Shown here one piece after another: positions 1 to 12,672 of a stretch of DNA of 64,000 nucleotides; positions within the stretch are counted from its first letter, which is position 1; each line of letters starts with the position of its first letter. Source of the stretch: Gonatopus flavifemur (Eukaryota > Arthropoda > Insecta > Hymenoptera > Dryinidae); NCBI GenBank assembly GCA_018340375.1, contig JAFFJZ010000006.1, positions 22,698,001 through 22,762,000 of the forward strand, written 5' to 3'. The position numbers were made by a program, and so were the translations under genes. The notes beneath the pieces are model-generated. The model did not search any database. It was not told where the DNA came from and was given only the letters and a program-made list of their open reading frames with translations.

Positions 1-343
1 CAAAGGTTGCGTATTTTTGAAGTATCATAGAAGTATATTTGGGGTATTTATACTCAATTGCAACCTCGATGATACGTTGCATATTGTCAAAAATGATACT
101 CAAATGATACTATAATGAAACGTAATGTATGGGTACATGGTACGCGAATGTAACGTTGCTCTCAACTATATGAAATCCGATGTGAGAAAAATTACTTCCA
201 AGAAATCTTTCTAAATCCCTCAGAAAAATGTCCCAGAACATGGGAGAGTTCAGAAAAATTCCAGAGAAATTCAGAGAGGGCCAGGAAGAGTGTTTTTTTT
301 CTTAATTTTGGAATCCTAGTTTGAATGATTCAGAGAAATTTCT

Positions 344-592
344 CACTGTTAAAAAAATTTCTTCTGAAAATTCAGAAAACATGCCTGTAATTTTGTACAG
401 TCAGTTTTTTTTTTAAATTTTCAGATAAATTTTACGGAATTCCAAGAAACTTTCACTAAATTTCAGAGCATGTTCTGAAAATTCAGTCAAATTTCTTAAG
501 TTCAGCAAAATTTTGCTAAAAATTCAGAAAAAAGTAGCTGTAAAAATTACAGTCACATTTTCTGAATTCTCAGAAGGGATTTTTTTACAGTG
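344..592. mobile_element. MITE, CACTGTAAAAA family, copy 1
   Basis: Termini CACTGTTAAAAAAATTTCTT and the reverse complement of CACTGTAAAAAAATCCCTTC; the TIRs continue imperfectly through TCTGAAAATTCAGAAAA. Non-coding. Confidence 0.65.
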
Positions 593-1415
593 AATGTGGA
601 GAAGGCTCCGAAGTCGAAATGAATGAAATTTTGAAGGATTATTCGTTCAGATTTGAAGAGATTCAGAGGAATCCAGAAGGCTTCGAAGAGACTCAAACAA
701 ATTTAGAGAAAGCCTTAGAATCTGAATAAATGACATTCTGAGAGATTCAGATGAATTCAAAAAAATTAAAAAGGATTCGAAACCTGTTGAAAACGCGGAC
801 TGATTCAGATAGAAATTTGACGATGGATACAAAAATAGGAGCGAAATGGATTAAATTCGGATTGCATTACTATACGTTTCGATCCTATTTTTGTATCCAT
901 TGCCAAATTTTTATCCGGATCTATCCACATTTTCAACAGGGAAGAAATTCAAAAGAGTTCAGAAATACTCAAACAAATTCAGAGAAAACTTTGGAATCTA
1001 AATGAAAAATTCTGAAAGATTTAGGAAGATTTAGAAAGATTTCGGAGAACCCCACGAATTTCAAAATCTCAATCAGAAAAATTCCAGCAGATTCAGAGAG
1101 ATTAAGAATACTTCACTGACAGACAAGGTAGTGAGGCATTCTTAATCTCTAACTCAGTCTCTAACTTTCTCTGAATTACTCTACATTATTCTAAATTTTT
1201 GAATGAATCAGAAAAATATCCCAAATCATGAAGATATTCAAAGAAATTTTGTGATCACAATAAAGATACTCGGAGAAATTGTTTTTTTTTGTTTTTCGTA
1301 AGAAATAGGAGATTTTTCTGTCACTTTGAGAAACTATTCTACCCATCGGGTATCGAATTCTCCAAAGAGTGAGAAACAAGTCCAACAAATCAGGTTAAAA
1401 AATCCTCTTCTCATG

Positions 1416-1610
1416 CACTGTAAAAAAACTTTCAAAAAAAGGTGTGGAAGTTTTTTACCTAACATTTTTTGGTAAGTTCACAAACATAGTGGGTGAAATT
1501 ACAAACAATTTTTGTCAATTGACAAATCTTTTCTGGGAAATCACAAAAATTTTCTGTAAATTTTTCACCATACTTTTCTGTTTGGAAATTCACGAATATT
1601 TTTTACAGTG
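1416..1610. mobile_element. MITE, CACTGTAAAAA family, copy 2
   Basis: Starts CACTGTAAAAAAACTTTC and ends TATTTTTTACAGTG, with TA on the right flank and TG on the left. Interior is AT-rich and non-coding. Confidence 0.6.
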
Positions 1611-1623
1611 TAGTGGAACTCAT

Positions 1624-1764
1624 CCCTGCTTAAAGAATCTCATTGAACCGATTAATTCCTATTGATTCCGATGCGGAAAATCGATTCAAACCCATTAAAA
1701 ATTGATTCTCAATAGGTTTCAATCAGTTTTCTGCATCGGTATCAATGAGATTCTTTAAGCAGGG
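1624..1764. mobile_element. Small MITE, CCCTG...ATTGA family
   Basis: Termini CCCTGCTTAAAGAATCTCAT and its reverse complement, about 25 bp nearly perfect. The interior has a second inverted pair (CCGATGCGGAAAATCGATTC against TCAGTTTTCTGCATCGG). Only 13 bp from the preceding MITE. Confidence 0.7.
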
Positions 1765-1922
1765 ATTTGCTACCACCATTTTTTATGGAATTTTGTACAA
1801 TTATATTCAAAAATATCACATATTTTGTATTTATACCGTATCATAGCTCTCATTCCAAACAATAAAATACGACACCCATGAAATTTCTATCGTGCGACCT
1901 TGAGATAGAATAGAGAAACCAT

Positions 1923-1945
1923 AGAGAGAGAGAGAGAGAGAGAGA
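1923..1945. repeat. (GA)n microsatellite
   Basis: An uninterrupted GA dinucleotide run, followed by GAATGAGAGAG. A complementary (TC)n run occurs 180 bp downstream at 2126-2143. Confidence 0.9.
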
Positions 1946-2744
1946 ATGAGAGAGAATTTCATTTTTCGTTTGAGGCTGTGATAAATGTTCGTAGCTCGAT
2001 TCACTTGTGCAATTTTTCCTCTTCGTTCATCAGTCTTTTTTTCCGGTATCCTCGCTCCGTCGAATATATCTTCATTTTCATTTCTCCGTCCTCGAGTCAT
2101 ATCGTTCCTCCAAATTTGTTTTTTTCTCTCTCTCTCTCTCTCTTCGCGAGGATTTAATACAGCAATGAATGAAATACAAATTCACGTATTTACATATGAA
2201 TGAAATTGATGGAACTTTTCAGTATCGCTGAACGAGAGAATAAAGCGTTACGTTGAAATGAAAAAAGGTGAATTCTTTTTTCATGTTTATGAGAGAGAAC
2301 GTTGCTCAACGATGTACACTTATTCCTGCTCGCGGTATTTCGATAGAATATACTTGATATAAGGTCAATATGAATTTGTGCTCGTAATAATGAGAATGTA
2401 TAATTTATCAAAGATAAGAGGTATAATAAATTGGAGTTTATGGTGCATTTTAAAATTAAATTACATAACGAGGATAATTTTTATTAAATATCACATTCTT
2501 TCAGATTTTCTGTTATTTTCTTGGAAGCATATATCTTTGTATGGACGAAGAAAAGTATGCAGGTTGGAAATGTATAGGCATTTTGATTACAAGTTTGAGA
2601 ATATTTCATAAATTTGTAATAAGGAGAAAACGATTCACATTCTTGTTGAATTTTATTTGAAAAAGAATGAGAAATTAATGATAATCAACAAAAAACATAG
2701 ACAAAATATTGATAATGTTCGTTTCTCCCTGCACCCAAAAGAAT

Positions 2745-2842
2745 GATTTATTTGAATATGAACCTACTAGAAATTTCATTGCATCTAATTTTTTATTTAA
2801 TCTAACTAAAATTCTAGTAGGTTTACTCAATCCAAATAAATC
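2745..2842. mobile_element. Short foldback repeat
   Basis: Arms GATTTATTTGAATATGAACC and CTACTAGAAATTTC pair with the reverse complement of TTCTAGTAGGTTTACTCAAT and CCAAATAAATC. About 98 bp. Confidence 0.55.
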
Positions 2843-5066
2843 CAAATATAAAATTTTCTCGGTGTGGTGGAAAAATTTTACTGGAAATCACTGAAATGTT
2901 TTCAGTGAAGGGTTTCTTAAGAGCATTCTAGAAGTGTTCATAGTTTCTCAGAGAATCTGAGTGATTTTCATGAAATTTTAGAGTTTTTCAGATTTTCCCA
3001 GGTTTATTCAGTGTTTTCCAAAGTTTTACAGAAAGAGATTCAAAGTTTCGCAGTGAAATTCAGGGAAATTTTCAGAGATTTTGTAGAGAAACGTTTTTCA
3101 CCTGAGCGCTTTCAAGTAAAATTCAAAAAGAATTCAAACCATTTTTCTCTGTGTATATTACGAGCTGACAATGCTGCAAAACCTTCCGATTTATCAGGAA
3201 GTCATCAGATTTTCGTCCCTACTTTCCAAAATACCGCCCGTACAGCACCGGACATTTCTACGTCGCCTCCACGTAGAATCTTCGTTCATCCACGTTCTAT
3301 CCACGTGGAGTCCACGGAGATGCGACGTAGAAATCGGTGGATGTGCTGTTGGGGCGATTTTAGATTTAGCCCATTCACAAACCACTCATTTTTTTACGCA
3401 AAAATACCAAGTTTCGAAGGATATCCCTTTTAAAGGCCGATTGATAATTATACAGTATGTCTTGAGGGGAGAAATACATGTGAACGCATCGTTTTTTAAG
3501 AATGTTTTACGAAAAATTGACTGAGGATCCAATTATGAAATAACGCACACCTTGAAAACTACGTTTCCAACTATTTTTATAAAGTTGGTCCCTCGTTTTT
3601 GCGTCGTGCAGCCTACAAGCCCCAATTGTTTTCTAACGTTCAAAAAATTTTATCGTTAGAATATGTGAAAACGTACAACTCGAGGGAGTCAAAACAAATG
3701 AAAATGAAAAATTGAAAATTCAGAAGCATTTGGAAAAAAAACACACTTTTGTTTTTAATCTAAAAATTGACAAAAGCAATGTAAATAAATTTTATTTGTT
3801 GCTTCCCTCTCCGTCAAATTGTGCGTTTTGGCAATACTTTAACGATAGAATTTTGGTTTTTCGATTTTAGATAAAAATTGAGACAAAAACGAGGTACCAA
3901 CTCGTAGCTCTGCCATTTTGAAATATTTTTGTTCCAAAAAAATTGTAAAGATAGTTTTGAACGTATATTTCAAAATGTGCTTCATTTCATTATTTTATCT
4001 TCAACCAATGAATTGTAATAAATTCTCAAAAACAAAGATACATTTGCTTGTTTTTCCTCCCCTTAATAAATTCCTCTGAGTTCTCCACTCGACGAGCGCA
4101 GCGAGCGTTTTCGAATTTGAAAAATGCATTGAATAGCGAGTGGACCGAGAACAATTTTAATTTAGAATTCCAACCGCGATGGAGGTCAACCTTCGGACTA
4201 TATAGCGTTGTAAAATCTTCCGATTTATCGAAGGAAAATCGCAGAAAAGTTCCGAGAAAAGTTTGTCAGTTCCTTACCCAACAGTTGTTGAAAATTGACG
4301 AAAATGGTTTGGAAATGTAAAGATAATTTTTTTGATTCCCAAATAATCTGAGAAGAATGACAATCGATCGAAGAAACCGATCTTGATGTGATATGTGCAT
4401 TTGCAAAACGCATATGATGACTTTTTCATACAATCTTGCATATATAATGATATTTTTTCGTTGATAGAACATATTTTCGTGTAAAATGTCAAGAGTTTCC
4501 GAAATTGGAGAAATGAATAGTGAGTTTGAACGATAAACGGAATTTTCAACTTTGAGGTATCATCAAATTCTTTTCCTAAGAGATTCCTTATAGTTGTATT
4601 CTGGAAACTGAATTATCGCGATGAAAATAATAGAAGGAGTTGCACAATTGATACGCGCACTTCCAGAATCATTCTCGATTGAAATCTGAAATAAATTAGA
4701 CTCTGTGTTTTAAAAAAGATCCAAGTTTCAAAGTGCTCGAACGAGTGAATTCTATGGAAATGGCACCATACTTTAAATTCTGTCTGACGACATCAGTACC
4801 CAAGTGGAAAATTTCTTGCTTCTGCCAACGCTGACAATAGATTATAGCTTGGCAAAAGGCTGACTGTCAAGCCTTGGCAATCTATGTAGAGTCAATGTTG
4901 ATTAAAACATGATAAAATGATGTACCATGATGGGTAATTAGGGAATTGGTTTCGTTAATCTATGATTGTCTCAGCATTCATTTAGGCCTGGGGCAAGCTA
5001 TCGCCAATCCTAGCCCAATATAGACGGGATGAAATATATAAGTGTTGCGCCAAGCATTGTCAATAG

Positions 5067-5446
5067 TAGGGCTTCGCACAAGACTCTCGTCTTGAATTGA
5101 AAAATGATCTATATTTATTGTTCTAAAAATTTAAGACGAAAATTTTGAACGGAACCAAGCTTCTATCTAAGGTATAACAAAATCACATGGAATTCCGATT
5201 TCGTCGCAGAGGATGACTAAGATATTGTCTCAGTCTCGGAACTAGTCTTGGTCTCGGTGCAGGTCTCGTTGCATATTTTGACATATATCTCTGCTAATTT
5301 TGTTCGAATCATCAAGATTCCACCCAATTCCGTTGATTCCATTGATACTTTCAAATTATCTTGATCATCTCGATATTACAAGAGATTGGAATAATTATTG
5401 GTAACTATTTAATATTTCTTGGACGCGAGCCTCGTGCGAAGCCCTA
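5067..5446. mobile_element. hAT-like MITE with 8-bp target duplication
   Basis: Termini TAGGGCTTCGCAC and GTGCGAAGCCCTA. Flanked on both sides by GTCAATAG (5059-5066 and 5447-5454), the 8-bp duplication typical of hAT elements. 380 bp, non-coding. Confidence 0.82.
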
Positions 5447-6290
5447 GTCAATAGCTAAGCGCAATCTTGACCACGATCGTCAATCTTTGCCCACGTTTGG
5501 TCCATCATTGTGCCAATGTTGGTTCTATGTTGGAACACTGGATTGGCGGAGAGAAGAATGATGTTACCATTTCACAGTTGCACCTTCCTAATGTCGAAGA
5601 TTGGCCAATCTTGAGCTACGTTGCGCCACCCTAGAACCAATGGTCAATTTCCATATGGATAGATGTAGAACGCTCATTTTCGGCTTATAAATTGATACTT
5701 AACGACAAGCGTCACAAATTTCAAACAGAAAATTTGGAAAGATACATAGTAGTATATTTTTATATGAATTATAATTCATAATTTGGGATTGATGCTCTGG
5801 AAACAATTGTATTGTTGAATTTATAAAGCTCAGATTTAATATTTCCCAGGCAAGTCATACCAAGACTGACAATTGGACCATGACTGGCGTCAAGCTTTGT
5901 ATGCCAAGTCTCGTTAGCCTAGCCTTGGCCAATGCTTGGCCCACCATAGCTGACTAAGCGTTAATAGGGCCTTAGATACCAATGATACCAGGACCTAGCA
6001 TATTTTGCCGTGTTTGATTCAATTTTCGTTCACCAAGCCTCGACTGATGCTTGACCCTCCACAGCTGACCAACCCTTAATAGCACCCCAGACATCAATGC
6101 TAGGATGAAGCATATTCCGCTGCGTTTGATTTATTTTTCTTCAACCAAGCTTTAATCGACACTTGGCTCACCGTAAGCCTAGATATAACCACATGACGTG
6201 GACTTGGAATTTATTCGCATTTCAGAAACTTGAAAGATTATACGCCTGAATGTACGTCAGCCCAAACACCGGGTATCCTCTCAACGTCCT

Positions 6291-6378
6291 CCCAGATAGC
6301 ACAAGAGCCCTGAAAGAGTTCTTTATGAATCAATTCCATTAATTTTGAACTCTTTTAGAGCTCTTGTGCTATCTAGAC
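6291..6378. mobile_element. Short CCCAGATAG inverted-repeat element
   Basis: CCCAGATAGCACAAGAGC at the left pairs with GCTCTTGTGCTATCTAGA at the right; about 88 bp. It shares the CCCAGATAG end with the larger elements at 28255 and 41571. Confidence 0.6.
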
Positions 6379-6779
6379 TAAAGTGACTGCATCGAAATCC
6401 AATATATTATATTGAATCAAGCTTGGATGCCAAGCGTTGAACATTGTTATCATCCCAGACATTAATCTAATTTGGTGTGCCAATGTTGGTAACCATGTTA
6501 GGCCTCATGTTGACTAGCATTGGCTCAAGCATGGTACATTTGTCAACGCATAAAATGTTGATTTCAAATCAAATCGTGACTTTTTCATTAGCGCATATTT
6601 GCGTGCGTATTTTGGCATTTTGATAGTGCATATAATCCGATGTCCGAAGACATGATTAAAATTCCTACCATACATTCTGGATTTCATGTGATTTCAATAT
6701 AAAAATCTCACCCTTCGATCGAACGATCTAGCATTCGAATAGATAAAGAAGTCACATCAATCGCCGTTGCATACACCCG

Positions 6780-7380
6780 AGTACATAGATGGTTTCGAGG
6801 TTTGTACGTACACGAAGGCCGTGACACACAGAGTCGAATCGAGCCACTCCTATACCTCACCACGATCAACCACAACCACTACAACTATTACTCTCGGTCA
6901 CAAATCCCAACCAGCAGCGTAAGCGGCAGGAGCAGCATCGATGAATTCCCGTTGTCGGGTTGTGTAATTGCTTCAAAGAGAAAGCAAGAAGAAAGAATAC
7001 CGCCGTCCGGCGACGACTTTCTCGCATTTCGGCCGCGTGTTACGTGCGGCAAGTATGTTTCTAGCGTTATGTGTCGCGTTACGTCGTAATACACCATTCC
7101 AATCCTCAACGATAACAATTAGCGCCACGAAGAGTCGGAACAATCGAGGTATAACAACGGGAATGAGTTCCGCCCGTACTCAAACGTTTCGCCGCGGCGA
7201 GAGGTTTTCTGCCATGCCATGCCATACCATGCCATGCCATACCATGCCATGCCCGTCACCCGTTGGCGGATATATTTGTAAAAAGTACATATAATAAATT
7301 AAACTAGAGTAGCAGTTAGCTGTATAGAAGTTTAGAAAACAAAGTTTCCTGCTTCGTCTCGCTCGGGGCGTCAAACTGGA
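6780..7380. other. Locally GC- and CpG-richer island, possible 5' exon or promoter
   Basis: This 600-nt stretch is visibly richer in G+C and CG dinucleotides than its AT-rich surroundings and has no transposon features. It could hold a promoter or untranslated first exon of Cht6, 6 kb upstream of the signal-peptide exon, but no decisive TATA, initiator or start codon plus donor was found. Confidence 0.25.
7211..7250. repeat. Pentamer microsatellite (GCCAT)n with ACCAT variants
   Basis: Eight pentamers in the order GCCAT x3, ACCAT, GCCAT x2, ACCAT, GCCAT. The regular GCCAT/ACCAT alternation suggests expansion of a 15-bp unit. Confidence 0.9.
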
Positions 7381-7622
7381 TAAATAACGTTTGGAAGAAT
7401 CTTATTTCACTCGTCATTAGAAACTTATTATCTCTTATAAGATCGATTCCCCTGTTTTTTCCCTCTTCTGATAGATAGATAGATCTGATTAAAGTTGTCG
7501 TCCTTATTCCTGTGTGCGAGAAAACCTTAGATTTTCTGCGTCAATTAACGAGGTAGTCGATTCATTCACAAAAACAAATATAATTAGCTATTGTTGGGGC
7601 TACGGTTAATCACTAAGCGGTA

Positions 7623-7831
7623 CCCACACAGCACTCGTTGTCTAAAAGATATCTTCAAGAACGTGTTTTCAGAAACCTTTTAGGATTTTCTAAAATACGT
7701 TCTTAGAGATATCTTTTAGAAATAATAGAACAGTTTGAGACTTCTAAAATTCTATTCATGTCACATAAGACTTTTTGCATTGTTCTTAATTATTTCTGAA
7801 GATATCTTTTAGAGAACGAGTGCTGTGTGAG
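7623..7831. mobile_element. MITE with CACACAGCACTCG termini and TA duplication
   Basis: Left end CCCACACAGCACTCGTT, right end AACGAGTGCTGTGTGAG, flanked by TA on both sides. Subterminal TCTAAAAGATATCTT is repeated inverted. 209 bp. Confidence 0.75.
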
Positions 7832-7842
7832 TAGCAGCTACG

Positions 7843-8058
7843 CCCAAGTAACACAAGAACGTCTCAAATATGCTGTGATGATACAGTGAATGTGAAAAGA
7901 ATGTGCAAATGAGACTATTTTGGATAATTTCGTCCAGATATTCTATGGAGGTGCATAGCATATAATTATTCGAAACAGTCTCATTTGGAAGTTCTAAGCG
8001 TGTTCGTAGGATTTTCCGAACACGTTCTTAGCATTTTCAACCTCCTGTGTTGCTTTGG
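7843..8058. mobile_element. Imperfect inverted-repeat element
   Basis: CCAAGTAACACAAGAACG at the left pairs imperfectly with CGTTCTTAGCA...TCCTGTGTTGCTTTGG at the right. It lies 11 bp after the preceding MITE. Confidence 0.5.
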
Positions 8059-8134
8059 CGATTTTCTACTGTGGTAGCTAATATTATTTTAGCTACAGCA
8101 CGAAGGGCACGAAGCATGCTTTTAGAAAGCTAAC

Positions 8135-8409
8135 TTTTAGATTCACAAACGTTTGACAAAGGTTCTACGGACGGGAAACATAGATGGAACGTTCGCTGAA
8201 GGTTCATAGAAGATTTGAAGAAGCTTCACAAAAATATCTATACTTATATTAATTTTGATCAATTTATATGAAGAATCAATTAATTAATAAACATAAATTA
8301 TTATAAATTAATCTAAGTATAGATATTTTTGTGAAGTTTCCTGAAAGTATTTTGAGGTGGACATTTCAACGTTCGGAGTACCTTTCTCAAACGTTTGTGA
8401 ATCTAAAAA
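8135..8409. mobile_element. Foldback element, about 275 bp
   Basis: Outer arms TTTTAGATTCACAAACGTTT and its complement at 8390-8409; inner arms CTTCACAAAAATATCTATAC and TAAGTATAGATATTTTTGTG. It can fold into a long interrupted hairpin. No coding content. Confidence 0.75.
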
Positions 8410-9964
8410 TTGTCTTTCATGAACCTCCGACCCGATCTATACAGATCTAATCTGAACGTTCGCTGAAGCTTCATGGTCTCTTCGGGCAGTGAATAACGGG
8501 AGATAAAGAAGAGAGTGCTATCGCAGCTATTTCATTTTTTCCAATATTCTCGCACTATTTGTTTAGAAAATTTCTTGCATAAATCTTTCAAAAATGACGT
8601 TTGGATGACTTTGAAAAATGTATGTTCCAAAGAGAGATCTCTGTTGGAACGAAGTCGAAACGAACGTTCGTTGATAATTTGCGAAAGCACGTTGAATTCC
8701 TCCCATCGTCTCATGTTTATTCAAAAATTTATGGATGTATTGTCATATCGCTCACAAGAATGCACAAATAATTCGATAAATAAATCCTTAATCACTTGGA
8801 CATGATTCCTTGGTTCGAATTTCGTAAAACTTGAACAAAAACGATTAAAATTGAGAGACTAATTTAAAGTTGAAATCTTCATTAATTACTCTTTGAGGTA
8901 GGAACGATACGTTCAATGTAGCCTTTAAATGCGGTTTACCATCTTTTTTGTGAGTATAGTTGCTTCACTTTGATGATCCATGCTTGACATCGATCCAACT
9001 CATTTAGTGCATACCCCTGGCGATACGCTACATCATCGTACTGTGTACAAAACAGTCAAAGAATCTGATTATACTTTCATTTTGTACAGTGTACCGTGAT
9101 TTTGTACGTGCATTTAATATGTCATTATCGCTATACCGTGTAACACACGTTCAAAATTTATTTCTCTTTATCCTGGTACGTGAAATCAAAGGGAATAACA
9201 AAGCGTCCCCTGCTAACAATTTACGACATCAAACGATAGAAAATGTTCTCTACGCGGAAAAAATAATTGACACGAGCAGTTAGGAATCTAGCTCCTGCAG
9301 CTGAATTTCAGCTGATAAATAATGAATAAATTAGCTATAAAAACAATTTTTTTTCCCCTGTAATGAATTAAATTCATCCGCAGGTGCTATATCGTTCCGA
9401 GAGCAACAAAATTTTATAGCCTCGAGGATGGATTTTATGGCTGATTTTCGGGCAGGAATAGGGCACTGATCTGGCTCTGCCCTGAGAAATTTTGTTGAAT
9501 TTGTTCTCGAAAAATCAGAGGGGAGTCTCTTAACACGATGATTTCTATATCGTCAACAGTTTTTGAATAAAAACATACAAACTCCACATTTCTTTCACTT
9601 CAGAAATCAATGTTTTTTTACATTAAACTCGTTCTAACTCGGTCATTTTTCGACGTATCAAGATCTATTTTACGGACTCTGATTCGCAAGACTTTCCCGA
9701 AGACAACTGTGTCATGAAAGTTCGTGAAAATTAATAACAAGTTCATAAATTTCTGATTCGAAGGAAACATCCACGTTTTTCATGCTTTGCATTCCATAGT
9801 AAACTTCATTTTTCGCGAGTTCTATTGAAATGAGATAAAATTCGATTGAAGGATTATATACAGTTGAAATTCTCAAAAAATCGATTGCTTTTTTTATTTC
9901 ATTTCAAATCAATCCGGCAATTATTGTTCAACACTGTCAGAAATATCTGGAAGTTCTTTTTAAT

Positions 9965-10101
9965 CACGTACATGAATTCAGGTTAATACACATTTTACAT
10001 TGAATTTAATGTACAAAAACATGAAGAAAAAAAGAGATTATGCTATAGTTTACATTAAATTTCATGTAGAATGTGTATGAAACTCAATTCATGCACGTAT
10101 T
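9965..10101. mobile_element. Short foldback repeat
   Basis: Left arm ACGTACATGAATTCAGGTTA and TACACATTTTACATTGAATT pair with the right arm TTAAATTTCATGTAGAATGT and CAATTCATGCACGTA. About 137 bp. Confidence 0.65.
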
Positions 10102-10791
10102 TGGAAAAAAACTTCCAGCAAATGCATTAAAATTAATGCAGAAATTTCTAACAGTGAAGTTACACGCATATTTGTAAAACTTTTTTACTCTATGTCAAGT
10201 GCTTTTAAAACTTTGAATGCGTTTTTTTCTAAAATGTGTTTTCAAAGTCGATGACCAAGATTTTTCGTAATTAATCGAAGTTTTCCTCTCACCGATGAAT
10301 ATTTTTGTTTTTTATAAACAATTTAATGAAAAATCGATTTTGTTTTTATTAGAAGCCGCCATTTTGTCAAAAAATTTTATTTCGCTTATTCCTTCGATTA
10401 ATTACTAAATTATACATTACTTTAACGGGATGCGTTTGGTTTTTTCATTTTGAAAGATTCGGTTCCGAGATATCGTGGTCATCGCTAAGCGCTTTTTTTT
10501 TTAGTGGAGCTCCTGGAGATCAGCTATAACAGCTCTCCAAATTATTATTTTCACAAATAAAAAATGTTGAAATACAGTTGAAAATTATCTCAATATGTGT
10601 AAAAATTTTTACAATAATCAATTCAACTGTCTTTTCAGGAAAAATTCTTGAAAAATCCCTTGAATTATTTGGTAACTTTGCTTCGCTTTGTGGAACTTTT
10701 TCTGATTTGTAACTTTTGATGAGAATTGTGTATTTTTCGTAAGTTCCGCTGAAATAGAATGAGGTTCGATGAAATTAATCGATCACCCATA

Positions 10792-11561
10792 CCCATGAAA
10801 AAATCATTCAGGTCTGATCAAGCTTGTTCAAGCCTGATCATGGACATTTTTTGGCAAAATTATTCATACTCAACATTGTGACTGCACGTGGTTGGGTCTG
10901 ATTACACCTGGTCGTTCATTTTTTAGCTTAATCATATAACTCAAAAAGCCCCAACTTTGTACCCACGTGAGAACCCGTGTTCAAGCTTGACTGTGTGCGA
11001 TCATGCCAGACAACCCATCCTCGCCTGAGATCATGCAAAATCGTACCAGATGAAAACTATTCATAGAAGATGGGTCTGTGTTGACTTTTTATCACGAATG
11101 CACATGCTTTATCATGTTAAATCGGCGTGATCACGCGTGATCATGCCTGAAAACTGGGAACTAAAAAATGGAAACTGTATAAATGCATTGAGTAGGAATG
11201 ATTGATGATAAATCACCTTCTTATAAAATTTTTATAGCTTTATTCCTTACAGGAACCTGTATAAATTCTGTATAAATTTTTCATGCATAACGGAGCATAA
11301 TCAAGCGTGATTAGAAGCGTTTGCGCGTATTCAATCCTGATCATGTGAGTACACCGAGAGAAAAAACATTCTCCAAACGCAAGGGACCACATCACGCTTC
11401 TAACGCATTTATTGTAACGCGCGTTAATGCATGAGCCCATGCTTTTTGGGTATGAGTCCCATGCGTTCCAAGCTCTCTTACGTTCGGAGCATGCTTTTTC
11501 TCTCGGCGTACAAAATTGAGGCCTGATAAGACGTCATCAGACGTGGAAGATTTTTCCCGGG
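10792..11561. mobile_element. Non-autonomous TIR element, TGATCA-word family, copy 1
   Basis: Termini CCCATGAAAAAATC and the complement of CCCGGGAAAAATC. The interior is studded with TGATCA/GATCATGC words and shares long stretches with copies at 18795 and 33680. A smaller MITE (11352-11508) is inserted inside. Confidence 0.65.
11352..11508. mobile_element. MITE nested in the TGATCA-word element
   Basis: Ends CACCGAGAGAAAAAACAT and ATGCTTTTTCTCTCGGCG, flanked by TA duplications (11350-11351 and 11509-11510). The joined flanks, GTACAAAATTGAGGCCTGAT, match the uninterrupted sequence in the sister copy near 18840. Confidence 0.75.
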
Positions 11562-12672
11562 TACCTTCACTTTCGTGAAATTCCGTTGAAACATGTTTTT
11601 TCGAAGCTTTTGAATAATGAATTTTCAGTCCAAATGATGGCTTTGAATGGAAATTGGGAAATTTTCTTAACAAAAAATACTGAATTCCAATTCAAATTGT
11701 GGGAGAACCAAACCATGCTGTTTGTTGAAAATTGTATATAGTTTTTTTCAATTCCACTTAAATGAGTCCCCCTTCGCCGGTTCTTCAAAACAGCCCTGTC
11801 AGAGCCTGATTTGAGATGAAGTTTCCCACATCTTACAATGAAGGTTCCGGATTCTATCGTGAATTCACTGGGAGAAGTCATTTGTTTTAGTTTTCATCTC
11901 ATATCAATCAGTGACATCAATTCCTGATTTGTCTTCTGATTTTCCCCGGCGGAATAAATTTCTCAAAATTTCTCTTGACTGTTTTTCATAAATTCTGATA
12001 ATTTCTTATAATTTATCCTAGAATATCATAATTTCTCTAGGAATTGGGACTGTTCCATGAGAAGTATTTTATCATGAAAAGTCACAAGTTAGAATAATGT
12101 TTTTCATAAATTCTTAAGACATCTCATAATTTCTTCAGAAATTCAGTCAGTGCGATGAGGAACTTTTCCTCAAATTTCCTCATAAATGGTTCATAAAATT
12201 CCGGAATTGTTTTGAATTGAGATTTTCTTATTTTATTATTCTTGCTTTGGACTTCAATATTTCAAGAAAATTGCTCAGTATGGTGGGGCTATTGATGCAG
12301 AGCAAACATGGATGTTGTAAACAGCACATTACGTTTTATTGGAAGTTGAAATTAGTTTCAGGATTTTGTTACAACTCCATCTAGGAATTTTCTTTTACTT
12401 TATAGTTGGAAGTCTTCTAACTCTTCATCGGCACTGTTGAGCCACTTTGATTACAATGTGAGGAAATTAAAATGAAAAATATAGTATTTTATGATGAAAT
12501 TTTATAAAAAACGTTGGTCTCTCGTGCAAATGTATTTTTCATACAAACAGATCTAAAACATTATGGAAAATTATCAGGTTTTATGATGAAAATTATGAGA
12601 AATTGTGAATTCTTATGGGAGAGATTGTTTTTATGAAAAGTTAAAAAAATTGAAGTATTGTGTAGAAATATG

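Larger units (their letters stand above)
4830..6560. repeat. Repeat-like region rich in CCAAGC/GCTTGG words
   Basis: Words such as GCCAAGC, CCAAGCCT, GCTTGGC and GCTGACTAAGC recur many times in both orientations (for example 4850-4880, 5875-5960, 6030-6175, 6425-6540). It behaves like decayed TIR element(s) with subterminal repeats. One hAT-like MITE is inserted in it. Exact ends not found. Confidence 0.45.

Noticed and set aside
3011..3524. Overlapping open frames of 140 and 117 codons on the plus strand
   Set aside because: The two frames overlap on the same strand, neither has family features, and the region has palindromic CCACGTGGA-type words, so chance frames are more likely.
7052..7294. 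ATG-started frame in the CpG-richer island as the missing Cht6 start exon
   Set aside because: The frame runs through the pentamer satellite and no donor in it gives phase 0 with a convincing signal. A start exon could be here, but I cannot place it.
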